NCBI GenBank assembly: GCA_023957115.1
Contig: JAMLHN010000015.1
Coordinates: forward strand, 1 to 64,000
Origin: Thermomicrobiales bacterium
GTDB taxonomy: Bacteria > Chloroflexota > Chloroflexia > Thermomicrobiales > UBA6265
Reading direction: 5' to 3'
Length of the DNA stretch: 64,000 nucleotides
A model generated the notes under the pieces. That model saw only the letters and a list, made by a program, of their open reading frames with translations. It was not told the DNA's origin and made no database searches. Of this stretch, positions 1-7,389 are shown piece after piece. The translations under genes and the position numbers were made by a program. Within the stretch, counting starts at the first letter, position 1. Every line of letters starts with the position of its first letter.

Positions 1-46
1 GGCAGCGGGGTTGGCGGGCTCGCCGCCCCCCCCCGCCCCCCACGAC

Positions 47-415
47 TCAGGACTCCGGACCGTCTGCAAGGCATGCGTCCAGGCGCTCGACGATCTGCTC
101 GACCGGCATCCGCTGGCCGATGAAGACGATCTCGGTCTGCTCGTCCGCCCAGCTTTCGTCCAGCTCGGCTTCCAGGGGCGCGCCGGTCTCGTCCACCGCG
201 CCGGCCAGCGCAAAGGTGGTCAGTTCCAGCGAGTCGCGCACAACCGAGAGCCCGACCGGATCGTGATCGACGAACCGAACAAACCCCTTGGCCCGCAGGA
301 TGGCGTCGTTCCAGTCATCGAAGAGCGCCATGAAGGCATCGTGCCGGAACGGTTCGGATGCAAAGTAGGTAAAGGTGTTGAACCCATACTCCTCGGCCTC
401 GCTGCCGTCCTTCAC
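47..415 (-). pseudogene. C-terminal domain of CobW/COG0523 protein, cut off by an in-frame TGA
   Basis: This 122-codon segment continues the GTPase ORF at 416-1105 in the same reading frame, directly after its TGA stop. It has the look of a CobW C-terminal domain: it opens with acidic residues and EEYGFNTFTY, followed by a hydrophobic beta/alpha region. It could be re-initiated at GTG 415, but no ribosome binding site stands out, so it is either a nonsense-mutated half gene, a separately translated domain, or a sequencing error. In intact family members the N-terminal GTPase domain and this domain form one chain. A CGA-to-TGA change would explain the break. I see no hairpin that would argue for selenocysteine insertion. 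Confidence 0.6.
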
Positions 416-1105
416 TCATTCCTCTTCCCACTCCTCGGTGTCCGGACCGATTTCATAGTCGTAGAGGCCGGTGCCGCGCACCAGGGTCGGATCGAGCCGG
501 CAACGCACCGTGCGATAGATGTTGGCCACAGGATTCAACCCACGTACGAACCCTTCCAGTCGGTCGAGCTCGGCGGACGTCGCCCGATCCGCCTTGTTCA
601 GCAGAATGACGTTGGTGTATTCGAGCTGATCGACCAAGAGGGGCGCCAATGGCGCTTCCACCGGGTTGCCTTCGGCATCCTCGATGGTGTCCGACCGTTC
701 GAAATCGGTCCAGAATCGACTACTATCCACCACGGTCACGATCTCTTCCAACCGCACTAGCTCCGGAAGCTCGTCCATGTGAAACGCTTGCGCGATCGGC
801 AACGGCTCGCCGATACCGGTCGATTCGATGATGACGCGCTGGAGATCCGGCACCCGTGAAAGCTCCGCCAGCTCATCGACCAGATCCTGCCGCAATGTGC
901 AGCAGATGCAGCCGTTCGACATTTCCACCAGATGCTCACTTGCCTGCCGGACCAGCCGCGCATCGACGTTGATCTGCGAGAAATCGTTCACGATCACCGC
1001 GGTCTTCTCGACGTTATCGGCGCTCAACAGCTCGTTCAGGAGCGTGGTCTTGCCGGAACCCAGAAAGCCGACCAGCACGGTGGCCGGAATCGGTTCAGTC
1101 TGCAT
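416..1105 (-). CDS. COG0523/CobW-family metal-chaperone GTPase (N-terminal domain)
   Basis: P-loop GTPase of the CobW/YciC/ZNG family, whose members deliver metal to client enzymes; those in Zur regulons act in zinc allocation. Visible motifs are Walker A GFLGSGKT (residues 13-20), the family metal-binding motif GCICC (Cys66, Cys68, Cys69) and the guanine-specificity motif NKAD. The protein stops after an acidic tail at a TGA that is in frame with the C-terminal domain encoded at 47-415. The ATG overlaps the end of rpmB by 11 bases, implying translational coupling. Cysteine-free L28 and L33 just upstream make a zinc role much more likely than cobalamin synthesis. Confidence 0.85.
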   Translation of the reverse strand: MQTEPIPATVLVGFLGSGKTTLLNELLSADNVEKTAVIVNDFSQINVDARLVRQASEHLVEMSNGCICCTLRQDLVDELAELSRVPDLQRVIIESTGIGEPLPIAQAFHMDELPELVRLEEIVTVVDSSRFWTDFERSDTIEDAEGNPVEAPLAPLLVDQLEYTNVILLNKADRATSAELDRLEGFVRGLNPVANIYRTVRCRLDPTLVRGTGLYDYEIGPDTEEWEEE

Positions 1106-1361
1106 TGCGCTTGCTTTCTCGAGGAAGCAGCTCCTTGAGCGTGATCCCTTCGGATTTCAGGTACGCGGTAAATCCCTTCTTGTCGATGGTGCGGATGGCA
1201 TGGGTCGAGAGATCGAGCCGAATCGACCGGCCCAGCTCGGGTACGTAGATCCGCTTCCGCTGGATATTGGCTTTGAACGGCCGGTTGGTGCGACGTTTGG
1301 AGTGTGAGACATTGCGGCCGAACGTGGTCGTTTTGCCGCTGATGGCGCAGGTGCCTGACAT
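1095..1361 (-). CDS. rpmB: 50S ribosomal protein L28, cysteine-poor (zinc-independent) form
   Basis: An 88-residue L28 with the typical N-terminus MSGTCAISGK and a basic middle part. Only one cysteine is present, so the two CxxC pairs of zinc-binding L28 are absent: this is the C-minus type. In other bacteria C-minus ribosomal paralogues are expressed under zinc limitation so that zinc held in ribosomes can be released. It starts 15 bases after rpmG and overlaps the GTPase start by 11 bases, so all three are probably one transcript. Whether a zinc-binding paralogue exists elsewhere in the genome cannot be seen here; if not, this would simply be the housekeeping copy. Confidence 0.9.
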   Translation of the reverse strand: MSGTCAISGKTTTFGRNVSHSKRRTNRPFKANIQRKRIYVPELGRSIRLDLSTHAIRTIDKKGFTAYLKSEGITLKELLPRESKRNAD

Positions 1362-1376
1362 CGGTGTGCTTTCGAT

Positions 1377-1541
1377 CTAGCGCGTTTCGCGATAGAGAAC
1401 GTGACGGCGGAGTGTCGGATCGTATTTCCGGAGTTCCAGCCGCCCTGGATCGTTCCGTTTGTTCTTCTCGGTGTAATAGACGTGTGGGCTCTCGGTGCTG
1501 CGCAGCTTGATGACGATCCGGTCACCCTTCTTTTTTGCCAT
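1377..1541 (-). CDS. rpmG: 50S ribosomal protein L33, zinc-independent form
   Basis: A 54-residue L33 beginning [20 protein letters not shown] and ending in a Lys/Arg-rich tail. It has no cysteines, so it is the zinc-free form. The start at 1541 is chosen because the protein there matches the family N-terminus and a GGAAAGG ribosome binding site lies upstream; the longer open frame to 1661 runs through an intergenic hairpin. It lies between an exported propeller gene and rpmB on the same strand, in the order expected for a zinc-starvation operon. Confidence 0.92.
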   Translation of the reverse strand: MAKKKGDRIVIKLRSTESPHVYYTEKNKRNDPGRLELRKYDPTLRRHVLYRETR

Positions 1542-1568
1542 GGTCGCTTCGCCTTTCCGGGTCAAGAG

Positions 1569-1601
1569 AACACCGGTTCCGGGATTCCCGGAACCGGTGT
1601 T
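1569..1601 (-). terminator. Perfect 15-bp hairpin between propeller gene and rpmG
   Basis: Arms AACACCGGTTCCGGG and CCCGGAACCGGTGTT are separated by ATT. It starts 8 bases after the stop of the propeller gene and ends 27 bases before the rpmG ATG. No T-run follows, so it may be a partial terminator or an mRNA-processing or stabilising hairpin that sets different levels for the propeller and the ribosomal genes. Confidence 0.55.
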
Positions 1602-1608
1602 GGGAGGG

Positions 1609-2955
1609 TTAGCGCCCGAAGAGATCGACCAGCGGCGCGCTGGCGTCCACCACCGTGGCATAACCGGCGCCGGTCATCGGCGAGGGAACCTCGATCGTGC
1701 TCACGACTTCCTGGGTGGCGGTATCGATCACCGAGATCGTTCCATCGCCGCCATGCACCACGAAGCCGAGGGCGCCATCCGGGGTCAGCGCGGTAAGGTA
1801 GCTTTCCGTACCGGCCGGGTCGACGCCTGGTTGTGCCGCGTTGGTCGGCAGCTCCAATGGGACCGTGCCCACAACCTGTCCATAGGTATCGCTGCCGGCG
1901 TCCGCATCGACCAGATAGGCGGCGCCGGTTACGCCGTCGTGTCCGGCATAGAGGACGTACGGATCCGAGATCCCAAAGCGGAACCCCATGTTCCCCATGC
2001 TCACCGCGGTGCGGGTCGCGCCGAGATCGTGGATGTCGGCAATGTGCGAGCTGACCTCCACATCGGCCCACTCCTCCGGAGTGGCCGGGTTCGGGTTCAG
2101 CCGTCCAAAGATGTGCTCGCCATCCGGATGCAGGCGCGGTCGCGAATTCCTGCCGCCCGTGAAGCCATCGACATCCCACGGGATGTTGCCCTTGTATTCC
2201 GCCGGGCCGTTTGCGATATCGACCACCTCGAAGCCGGTGTTGGAGACGAGCAGGAACTGCTGGTGCGCCGGATCGGCGACTGCTCCGTGCGACCCCAGCT
2301 CTACCGGAACCTGGCTGGCTGGTTCGGCATTGCCGGCCAGCAGATCGGACAGGAGATAGGAATCGATCTGGCCGCCGAGCGAGACGTAGACATAGTCACC
2401 GGACACCCAGCCGTGCAGCTCCTCCTCTTCCAGCATCTCGAACGACAGCTCGGTGTTCGTGAACGCTTCGAGATCGACCAGATTCAGGACCTGCGTCGTG
2501 CTGTCTGGAATCTGCGAGGCGCCGGCGTAGTAGCGCAGGTCCGGGTCGACCGCGCTCCAGACCAGACGGTCGCCGCTGTTGACGGCGACACGCTGGGAAA
2601 TGGACGGCACGCCGGCGTCATCGATCGTGACCGCAACGACGTCCTTCGTATTGTCGTCAGAGAAGAGGATGCGTCCGTCCGGCAGGACCAAGGCGCCGTT
2701 GTGAACCCCAAAAAAGACATCGTCCAACTGTCCGGTAAGGGTCAGATCGGGGATCGAATAGATGTAGACGGTCGAAACTGCCGGATCGGCGACGAACAGA
2801 TACTGGCCGCTTCCAGACTCGGCGGCAGGAGATGCCTCCTGCGCGAACGCGCGTGTGGCGCCCGTGGCGAGCACCAGTCCGGCTCCGGCCAGCGCACTGT
2901 TGAACGTCCGCCGGCTGGTCTTCCAGCTGCTGACGCGATCAATTCCTCGAGACAA
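1609..2955 (-). CDS. Tat-exported beta-propeller protein, possible periplasmic zinc chaperone
   Basis: A 448-residue protein with a twin-arginine signal ([14 protein letters not shown], about residues 13-26) ending near ATRAFAQ, followed by YncE/cytochrome-D1-like blades with recurrent DG and VVD strand motifs. It is rich in histidines in the central part ([17 protein letters not shown]). The start is TTG 2955, supported by GGAAAGGA seven bases upstream. It is the first gene behind the putative Zur-controlled promoter and precedes rpmG, rpmB and the COG0523 GTPase. The propeller fold, export signal and zinc context resemble AztD-type zinc metallochaperones, but this is inference; no AztD-specific residue was verified and no ABC transporter for zinc is adjacent. 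Confidence 0.75.
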   Translation of the reverse strand: MSRGIDRVSSWKTSRRTFNSALAGAGLVLATGATRAFAQEASPAAESGSGQYLFVADPAVSTVYIYSIPDLTLTGQLDDVFFGVHNGALVLPDGRILFSDDNTKDVVAVTIDDAGVPSISQRVAVNSGDRLVWSAVDPDLRYYAGASQIPDSTTQVLNLVDLEAFTNTELSFEMLEEEELHGWVSGDYVYVSLGGQIDSYLLSDLLAGNAEPASQVPVELGSHGAVADPAHQQFLLVSNTGFEVVDIANGPAEYKGNIPWDVDGFTGGRNSRPRLHPDGEHIFGRLNPNPATPEEWADVEVSSHIADIHDLGATRTAVSMGNMGFRFGISDPYVLYAGHDGVTGAAYLVDADAGSDTYGQVVGTVPLELPTNAAQPGVDPAGTESYLTALTPDGALGFVVHGGDGTISVIDTATQEVVSTIEVPSPMTGAGYATVVDASAPLVDLFGR

Positions 2956-2995
2956 TGGAGATTCCTTTCCCCCGATACAACGGAAATCCGAGCAG

Positions 2996-3016
2996 TAATG
3001 AGATATTGTCTCATTA
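2996..3016. promoter_or_regulatory. Fur/Zur-like operator palindrome
   Basis: Perfect 8-bp arms TAATGAGA and TCTCATTA around TATTG. It begins about 11 bases downstream of the -10 element of the promoter at 3027-3055, so a bound protein would cover the transcription start. AT-rich dyads of about 19-23 bp built on AATGA/TCATT are typical for the FUR family, and the genes behind it are classic zinc-starvation genes, so Zur is the most likely binder. No regulator gene is in the window. Confidence 0.6.
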
Positions 3017-3026
3017 ACGCCATGCG

Positions 3027-3055
3027 ATTGTCTGGTGTCCTCCTGTATTTGTCAA
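3027..3055 (-). promoter_or_regulatory. Sigma-70 type promoter of the zinc cluster
   Basis: Reading the minus strand: a consensus -35 TTGACA (3055-3050), a 17-bp spacer and a -10 GACAAT (3032-3027). The start site would fall near 3020, just before the operator dyad, giving an untranslated leader of about 65 bases before the TTG start at 2955. Confidence 0.6.
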
Positions 3056-3060
3056 GCAGC

Positions 3061-3095
3061 GGATGAGGAGTGAGGAGTTGGGATTTAGGAGTTCG
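3061..3095. repeat. Heptanucleotide array, five units (GAGTTRG type)
   Basis: Five 7-base units, GGATGAG GAGTGAG, then GAGTTGG GATTTAG, then GAGTTCG. It is the reverse-complement class of the array at 3266-3300, and the two face each other around an inverted-repeat element (3094-3203). Similar arrays recur at least six more times in the window, always at or near gene ends. Confidence 0.75.
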
Positions 3096-3203
3096 GGCGC
3101 GGTTGAAAAGGTCCTGCGTCCTGAGCCTTGGGCCCTGAGACGATCGAGGAGGCTGATTGCGGGGGGCAGTCGGAGCCACGTCGTCGAGTTTTCGAACACG
3201 CCC
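3094..3203. repeat. Dispersed inverted-repeat element, copy A
   Basis: About 110 bp beginning GGGCGCGGTTGAAAAGG and ending TTTTCGAACACGCCC, which is an imperfect inverted repeat of the start. The 3' half (CACGTCGTCGA plus the end) matches copies near 6174-6310 and 20154-20276. A further partial left end, CGTGTTTGAAGAGGTCC, follows at about 3215-3260. There is no coding capacity, so it resembles a MITE or a REP/terminator-like element. Confidence 0.65.
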
Positions 3204-3265
3204 GCGGAGTTAGGTCGTGTTTGAAGAGGTCCCGGGTCCTGGGTCCTGAGCAGATCGAATGGCCC

Positions 3266-3300
3266 AACTCCTAAATCCCAACTCCTAACTCCCAACTCCT
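3266..3300. repeat. Heptanucleotide array, five units (AACTCCY type)
   Basis: Exactly five 7-mers: AACTCCT, AAATCCC, AACTCCT, AACTCCC, AACTCCT. It closes the 240-bp block that starts with the oppositely oriented array at 3061 and lies 83 bases before the ABC transporter start. Tandem heptamers of this kind recall the STRR repeats of cyanobacteria in design, not in sequence. Confidence 0.8.
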
Positions 3301-3383
3301 CAAAAAGGGCGTATCTTTGCTGTCGGTGTGGACAGCGGCGTCCGATTCGGCGTTGACGACCTCTCCGCTGTGAAAGGAACAAC

Positions 3384-4406
3384 ATGAGCGAGCGTGGCAG
3401 TGCGCCCGGCACGCCAATCATCGAAGTGCGTGGGCTGATCAAACGCTACGGAACCCTGACCGCAGTCGATGGGGTCGATCTCACGGTCTATTCGGGTGAG
3501 GTCTTCGGGATTCTCGGCCCAAACGGCGCGGGCAAGACGACCACGCTGGAGATGATCGAAGGGTTGCGCCAGCCCGATGCCGGGACGATCACGGTTGCGG
3601 GATATGACACCCGTTCCCAGACCGAGGACGTCCGCCGGGCCATCGGCGTGCAGTTGCAAACGACCGCGCTCTTCGACTATCTGTCCGCGGCCGAGCTGAT
3701 CAAGCTCTTCGCCGATCTGTATGGGGTCGATTCCTCGCCGGCACGGATCGATCATCTGTTGGGGATGGTCGGACTGCGCGAGAAACGCGACGCGGCGGCG
3801 AATCAGCTCTCTGGGGGCCAGCAACAGCGCTTGTCGATTGCGCTTGGTTTGGTCAACGATCCCATCGTGGTCTTCCTCGACGAGCCGACCACCGGGCTCG
3901 ATCCGGCGGCCCGGCGCGAGCTCTGGCAGACGGTGCGGGACGTGCGCAACCAGGGTTCGACGGTTGTGCTGACGACACACTACATGGAAGAAGCCGAGAT
4001 CCTGTGCGATCGCATCGCGGTGATGGACCACGGGCGCGTGATTGCGCTCGATACCCCGGTCGGCTTGATCGAATCGATCGATGTCGAAGCGACGATCTCG
4101 GCGCGTATGCGGAACGGAACGCTTGCCGATCGGGAGCTGCGCGAGATTCCCGGCACCCAGGATGTCAGTCTCAACGGCGACCAGCTCGAGCTGCGCAGCG
4201 ACAACCCACAGCTGACGCTCATCGGGTTGCTGGAAGCCGCGCGCACGCATTCGATCGAGCTGACCGAGCTGCGCAGCAACCAGGCGTCACTGGAAGATGT
4301 TTTCCTGACCTTGACCGGCCGCTCGTTCGAGCCGCTGTCGGATGCGACCGATCTGCCGGACGAGACGGAAAAACGTCGTTTCTGGCAACGGCGAAAGGCA
4401 GCGTAG
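3384..4406 (+). CDS. ABC transporter ATP-binding protein (DrrA/ABC-2 type)
   Basis: A 340-residue ATPase with Walker A GPNGAGKT (45-52), signature LSGGQ (142-146), Walker B VVFLDEP (162-168) and an H-loop in LTTHYMEEAE. The extra C-terminal 100 residues are typical of DrrA-like drug or lipid exporters. A GAAAGGA ribosome binding site precedes ATG 3384. Its TAG stop is followed immediately by the ATG of the permease, so the two genes form one operon. The exported substrate cannot be told from the sequence. The upstream gap is taken up by the repeat block 3061-3300, leaving only about 80 bases for a promoter. Confidence 0.93.
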   Translation: MSERGSAPGTPIIEVRGLIKRYGTLTAVDGVDLTVYSGEVFGILGPNGAGKTTTLEMIEGLRQPDAGTITVAGYDTRSQTEDVRRAIGVQLQTTALFDYLSAAELIKLFADLYGVDSSPARIDHLLGMVGLREKRDAAANQLSGGQQQRLSIALGLVNDPIVVFLDEPTTGLDPAARRELWQTVRDVRNQGSTVVLTTHYMEEAEILCDRIAVMDHGRVIALDTPVGLIESIDVEATISARMRNGTLADRELREIPGTQDVSLNGDQLELRSDNPQLTLIGLLEAARTHSIELTELRSNQASLEDVFLTLTGRSFEPLSDATDLPDETEKRRFWQRRKAA

Positions 4407-5477
4407 ATGACCTCGTTCCTCTCCATGATTACCGCGTTCCTGAAGATGACGGTGCGCAACCGCACCGCGCTTTTCTGGAACCTGATCTTTCCGGTCATCT
4501 TCATCCTGGTCTTCGGGACGGTGTTCAACGAAACGGACTTCAGCGCGAATGTCGGTATCGCGGGCGCGCAATCGGATTTCCATTCCGCGGTGGTCCAGGC
4601 GATGGACGAGTCGGAGATCTTCGACATTTCGACGAATGAAACGGTCGATCAGCAGCTTGCCCAGCTGCAGGATGGCGACCGCGACGCCGTGTTGGTCTTT
4701 GGTGACGCCCCAGCGGGGGGAGGATTTCCAACCGTTCAGCTCTATTACGACGAAGCGTCCGGCCCGAATTCCCAGGTTTCCATCAGCGCCATTCAGCAAA
4801 CGCTCAATTCGGTTGCCCAGGGACCGAGTCCGGTGACGGTCGAGACGCAACCGGTCCAGACCCTCGACATCTCGTATATGGACTTTCTGTTGCCCGGTAT
4901 CCTGGCGATGTCGGTGATGAACTCCGGGGTGATTGGGCTTTCGACCTCGTTCGTGACCTTCCGCGAGCGGGGCATTCTGCGGCGGATCAAGATCACCCCG
5001 TTTCCGCTCGCCAGCTTCATCACGGCGCGGGTGATCTCGCAGCTGATCATTGCCGTTCCGCAGGCATTGATCCTCTATCTGATCTCCCACTTCCTGTTCG
5101 GGGTCGATATCCAGGGGAGCGTTCTGCTGGTGATCCTGGCGATCTTCATCGGGTCGATTGCCTTTCTGGCGATCGGGTTCGCGATTTCCAGCATCGCGCC
5201 GAATGTGGAGACGGCGGCCAGTTATTCGAACCTGATTACCTTCCCGATGCTCTTTCTCTCCGGGGTCTTTTTCGATATCGATTCCGCACCAGCGTGGTTG
5301 CAGCCGATCACCCGAGTGCTGCCACTGCGGTTCCTGGTCGATGCCCTGCGCGAGGTCATGACCCGTGGAAAGGGGCTGGATACGATCTGGCTCGATCTGG
5401 TCGTGTTGCTGGCGACGGCGTTGGTGGCGGTGCTGATCGCGGTTCGGTTCTTCCGCTGGGACGCGCGTTCGGTTTGA
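4407..5477 (+). CDS. ABC-2 type transporter permease
   Basis: A 356-residue membrane protein: one helix near residues 19-39, a long extracytoplasmic segment (about 40-155), then five helices between about 156 and 345. This layout, with SYMDFLLPGILAMSVMNSG after the soluble part, is that of ABC-2/YhgE-type permeases that pair with DrrA-like ATPases. It starts on the base after the ATPase stop. The pair probably works as a dimeric exporter of a hydrophobic compound, drug or lipid. A heptamer array begins two bases after its stop. Confidence 0.92.
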   Translation: MTSFLSMITAFLKMTVRNRTALFWNLIFPVIFILVFGTVFNETDFSANVGIAGAQSDFHSAVVQAMDESEIFDISTNETVDQQLAQLQDGDRDAVLVFGDAPAGGGFPTVQLYYDEASGPNSQVSISAIQQTLNSVAQGPSPVTVETQPVQTLDISYMDFLLPGILAMSVMNSGVIGLSTSFVTFRERGILRRIKITPFPLASFITARVISQLIIAVPQALILYLISHFLFGVDIQGSVLLVILAIFIGSIAFLAIGFAISSIAPNVETAASYSNLITFPMLFLSGVFFDIDSAPAWLQPITRVLPLRFLVDALREVMTRGKGLDTIWLDLVVLLATALVAVLIAVRFFRWDARSV

Positions 5478-5479
5478 CG

Positions 5480-5507
5480 GATGGGAGATGGGAGTTAGGA
5501 GTTAGGA
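5480..5507. repeat. Heptanucleotide array, four units
   Basis: GATGGGA GATGGGA GTTAGGA GTTAGGA, placed directly behind the permease stop codon (TGA at 5475-5477). Same class as the arrays at 3061, 25424 and 31578. Confidence 0.75.
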
Positions 5508-5684
5508 ACGAATGTCCTGAGGAGACCGACTGGGCTGATTCCAGAGGCTGAACGGCTCGCATCATGCGCGGTACTCCGGTTCAGAGGGAATAGCTCTTCA
5601 CATACGACTTAGCAGTCAGCGGCTGGCCGTCAGGAATTTGACGCCTGCTGTGACGAGCAACGCAGAATCGCGTTTTAATGAAGT

Positions 5685-5705
5685 GCCTGGATAGACAGTC
5701 CAGGC
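5685..5705 (+). promoter_or_regulatory. Small hairpin in the leader of the DUF3224 gene
   Basis: GCCTGGA and TCCAGGC pair around TAGACAG, followed by GCGTTCTTTTG. It could be a weak terminator for upstream read-through or a leader hairpin; nothing further supports a role. Confidence 0.3.
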
Positions 5706-5745
5706 GCGTTCTTTTGTCGTGTGTATTTGTATGAGAGGGAGGCGA

Positions 5746-6159
5746 ATGCCCAGCAAAGCTACTTCCGAATTTACCGTTACCTCGTGGGAACCGGTGTCCG
5801 TTGACGAGGCGAATCCCAGTGGAAAGATGACCCGGACGATCGTCAAGAAGACCTTCACTGGCGCGCTGACCGGTTCGAGCGTGGCCGAGCTGCTGACCTG
5901 CGAAACGGAAAGCGGCGGCGCGGGTTATCTCGCCATGGAGCGGGTGGAGGGAACACTCGATGGCAGCGCCGGCTCATTCGTCCTCCAGCATGGTGGAATC
6001 TACGACGCCAGCACCGGCACCGCGACTCCGTATGGCGCCATCGTCCCCAGTTCGGCTACCGGCGGACTGGTAGGACTACGCGGGTCCGCCGAATACCAAC
6101 ATGACGACCAGGGCGCCATTCTTACCTTGCATTACGAGCTGGAAGCGGTCAGTCAGTAG
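5746..6159 (+). CDS. DUF3224-family protein
   Basis: A 137-residue protein matching the DUF3224 pattern: an N-terminal beta strand with VTSWEPV, a central GTLDGSAGSFVLQHGG motif and a closing strand LTLHYELE. Members form a small beta-barrel resembling the allene oxide cyclase/dirigent-like fold; their function is unknown. The start at 5746 (MPSKATSEF) is preferred over the longer frame because GAGAGGGAGG lies just upstream and the extra N-terminal residues look non-coding. It stands alone, between the ABC operon and repeat elements, and no partner gene is obvious. Confidence 0.8.
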   Translation: MPSKATSEFTVTSWEPVSVDEANPSGKMTRTIVKKTFTGALTGSSVAELLTCETESGGAGYLAMERVEGTLDGSAGSFVLQHGGIYDASTGTATPYGAIVPSSATGGLVGLRGSAEYQHDDQGAILTLHYELEAVSQ

Positions 6160-6173
6160 GTGGGTCTTGTTTG

Positions 6174-6310
6174 GACGTGTTTGTGACGGGTCCGGAGCCC
6201 TGGGTCGGTCCTGCGACGGTCCGGGTGGCTGCTGTTGGGGCGTAACCGGGCGGATGCCGGGCGAATCCAGCGCGGGCGGAGGCACGTCGTCGAATTTTCA
6301 AACACGGCCC
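6174..6310. repeat. Dispersed inverted-repeat element, copy B
   Basis: About 137 bp sharing GGTCCTGCGACG, GGCGGATGCCGGG, GCGCGGGCGGAG and CACGTCGTCGAATTTTC with the copy at 20154-20276, and the last block with copy A at 3094-3203. It starts 14 bases after the DUF3224 stop and ends TTTTCAAACACGGCCC. Confidence 0.65.
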
Positions 6311-6311
6311 A

Positions 6312-6440
6312 GGGCGTGTTTGTTTGAAAGGCCCGCCGTGCGGCTTGATGGACGCCGCGTTTCGGTTTCTTCATACCGTTGAGGCTCCGAAACTCGTTGC
6401 TTCGGTCTCCTCCGGCCTCCGGGCCCTTTTCAAACACGCC
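6312..6440. repeat. Inverted-repeat element with good terminal repeats
   Basis: Starts GGGCGTGTTTGTTTGAAAGG and ends CCCTTTTCAAACACGCCC; the ends pair as GGGCGTGTTTGAAAAGGG with one TTT insertion. The interior differs from copy B. The right end runs directly into the TAG stop codon of the minus-strand gene at 6441, which it appears to supply. Confidence 0.65.
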
Positions 6441-7133
6441 CTAACTCCCCAATGGGCTCGGGGTTGCGGGTGGAGACGTCGGCTCGGGCGTTGACGACGG
6501 AGTCGCGGTTTCGGTTGGAGTTGGTGTCGCGGTTGAGGTCGCGGTCGACGTTGGGGTCGGGGAGGAGGTGACGGGTTGTGGGGATGCCGCAACCGGCGAG
6601 GCTGGTTTTGGCGTCTCGGTACGGACCGCGGTGGAGGTCATGAGCAGATTGGGCGGAATGATCTCGCGTTGGTACTCGACCCGAATGTTGCCGTCCCCTT
6701 CTTGGTTGTAGAGCTCGACGAGCCCGAGCACCTGCAGCAGAATGCCGCGATTGTCCGCCCCTTCGGGGAGCTTGCGGCATTCGCCGTCTTCCAGCTGGAG
6801 TTGGATGGCGGTCAATCCTTCCATGGGTTGCTCGGAATCGATCAACACATCGATCCGGCGCACGCTTCCGTCGAGGATGGCCTGCTGCGTTTCCGCGAGG
6901 GTCGTATCCAGGCAAAGCTTGACCGGAGAGCTGCTGTCCCGATTGGAAAGCCAGACGATCATCAACAGCAGCAGCAACACGATTGCCCCCGCCAGCAGGG
7001 TTCCGTAGATGAGCACCGGTTTCCCGTCCAGACGCGTCTGGACGGCAGCGAGCGGCCCCTCCTTTTTCGTGCCGGAGGGGGCGAGATTGGAATCTGGTGG
7101 CGTGATTTGGCCGTTATCCGGGTCCATGGTCAT
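6441..7133 (-). CDS. Single-span membrane protein with Thr/Pro/Ser-rich tail
   Basis: A 230-residue protein I do not recognise. Residues 1-38 are polar, 39-63 form one strong transmembrane helix, about 70-160 form a folded extracytoplasmic domain with two cysteines (Cys74 and one near the middle), and the last 65 residues are a TPTSTATS-like low-complexity stalk. The extracytoplasmic domain speaks of counting (VKLCLDTTLAETQQAIL), but no family could be assigned. The last residues LGS and the TAG stop coincide with repeat sequence GGGGAGTTAGGGCGTG, so the natural C-terminus may have been altered by a repeat insertion. Confidence 0.65.
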   Translation of the reverse strand: MTMDPDNGQITPPDSNLAPSGTKKEGPLAAVQTRLDGKPVLIYGTLLAGAIVLLLLLMIVWLSNRDSSSPVKLCLDTTLAETQQAILDGSVRRIDVLIDSEQPMEGLTAIQLQLEDGECRKLPEGADNRGILLQVLGLVELYNQEGDGNIRVEYQREIIPPNLLMTSTAVRTETPKPASPVAASPQPVTSSPTPTSTATSTATPTPTETATPSSTPEPTSPPATPSPLGS

Positions 7134-7213
7134 CGTGTGGTGTTCGGGCTACGGTGCGTACGATGCGCGCGCACAGTGTAGGGGAATGGCGCACCGGAGG
7201 TGTGCGGATCAAA

Positions 7214-7243
7214 CGAAGACGCCCTCGCGGGAGAGCGTCTTCG
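7214..7243 (-). terminator. 9-bp hairpin downstream of the 7390 gene
   Basis: CGAAGACGC and GCGTCTTCG pair around a 12-base loop. It lies in the gap between two minus-strand genes, with no T-run; probably part of a terminator region together with the stem at 7349-7370. Confidence 0.4.
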
Positions 7244-7348
7244 CCAGATCGGTTTTCGATTGCGACCCCCAGCCGGGTGCAATCTGGGCGCCTCTTCGGC
7301 GCGACGGGGTAGTCGATCGGTCTGCGGGTCCTCGGGGGCACACACCCC

Positions 7349-7370
7349 CCGGGGCTGTATTTGGCCCCGG
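7349..7370 (-). terminator. GC-rich hairpin behind the 7390 gene
   Basis: CCGGGGC and GCCCCGG with an 8-base loop, 19 bases after the stop of the minus-strand gene. A rho-independent-like stem without a clear T-tract. Confidence 0.4.
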
Positions 7371-7389
7371 TGCTCGACCGTGTAGCCGG

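Noticed and set aside
405..430. TGA in the COG0523 gene as a selenocysteine codon
   Set aside because: No hairpin of SECIS type follows, the family does not use selenocysteine at this place, and the SelA-like gene at 32146 lacks the SelA N-terminal domain.
11..760. Long plus-strand open frame opposite the COG0523 GTPase
   Set aside because: It is the antisense shadow of a gene with clear motifs; its protein has no family-like features.
1569..1601. The 15-bp dyad as the Zur operator
   Set aside because: It is GC-rich, follows a stop codon and lacks a promoter; the AT-rich dyad at 2996-3016 sits at a real promoter.
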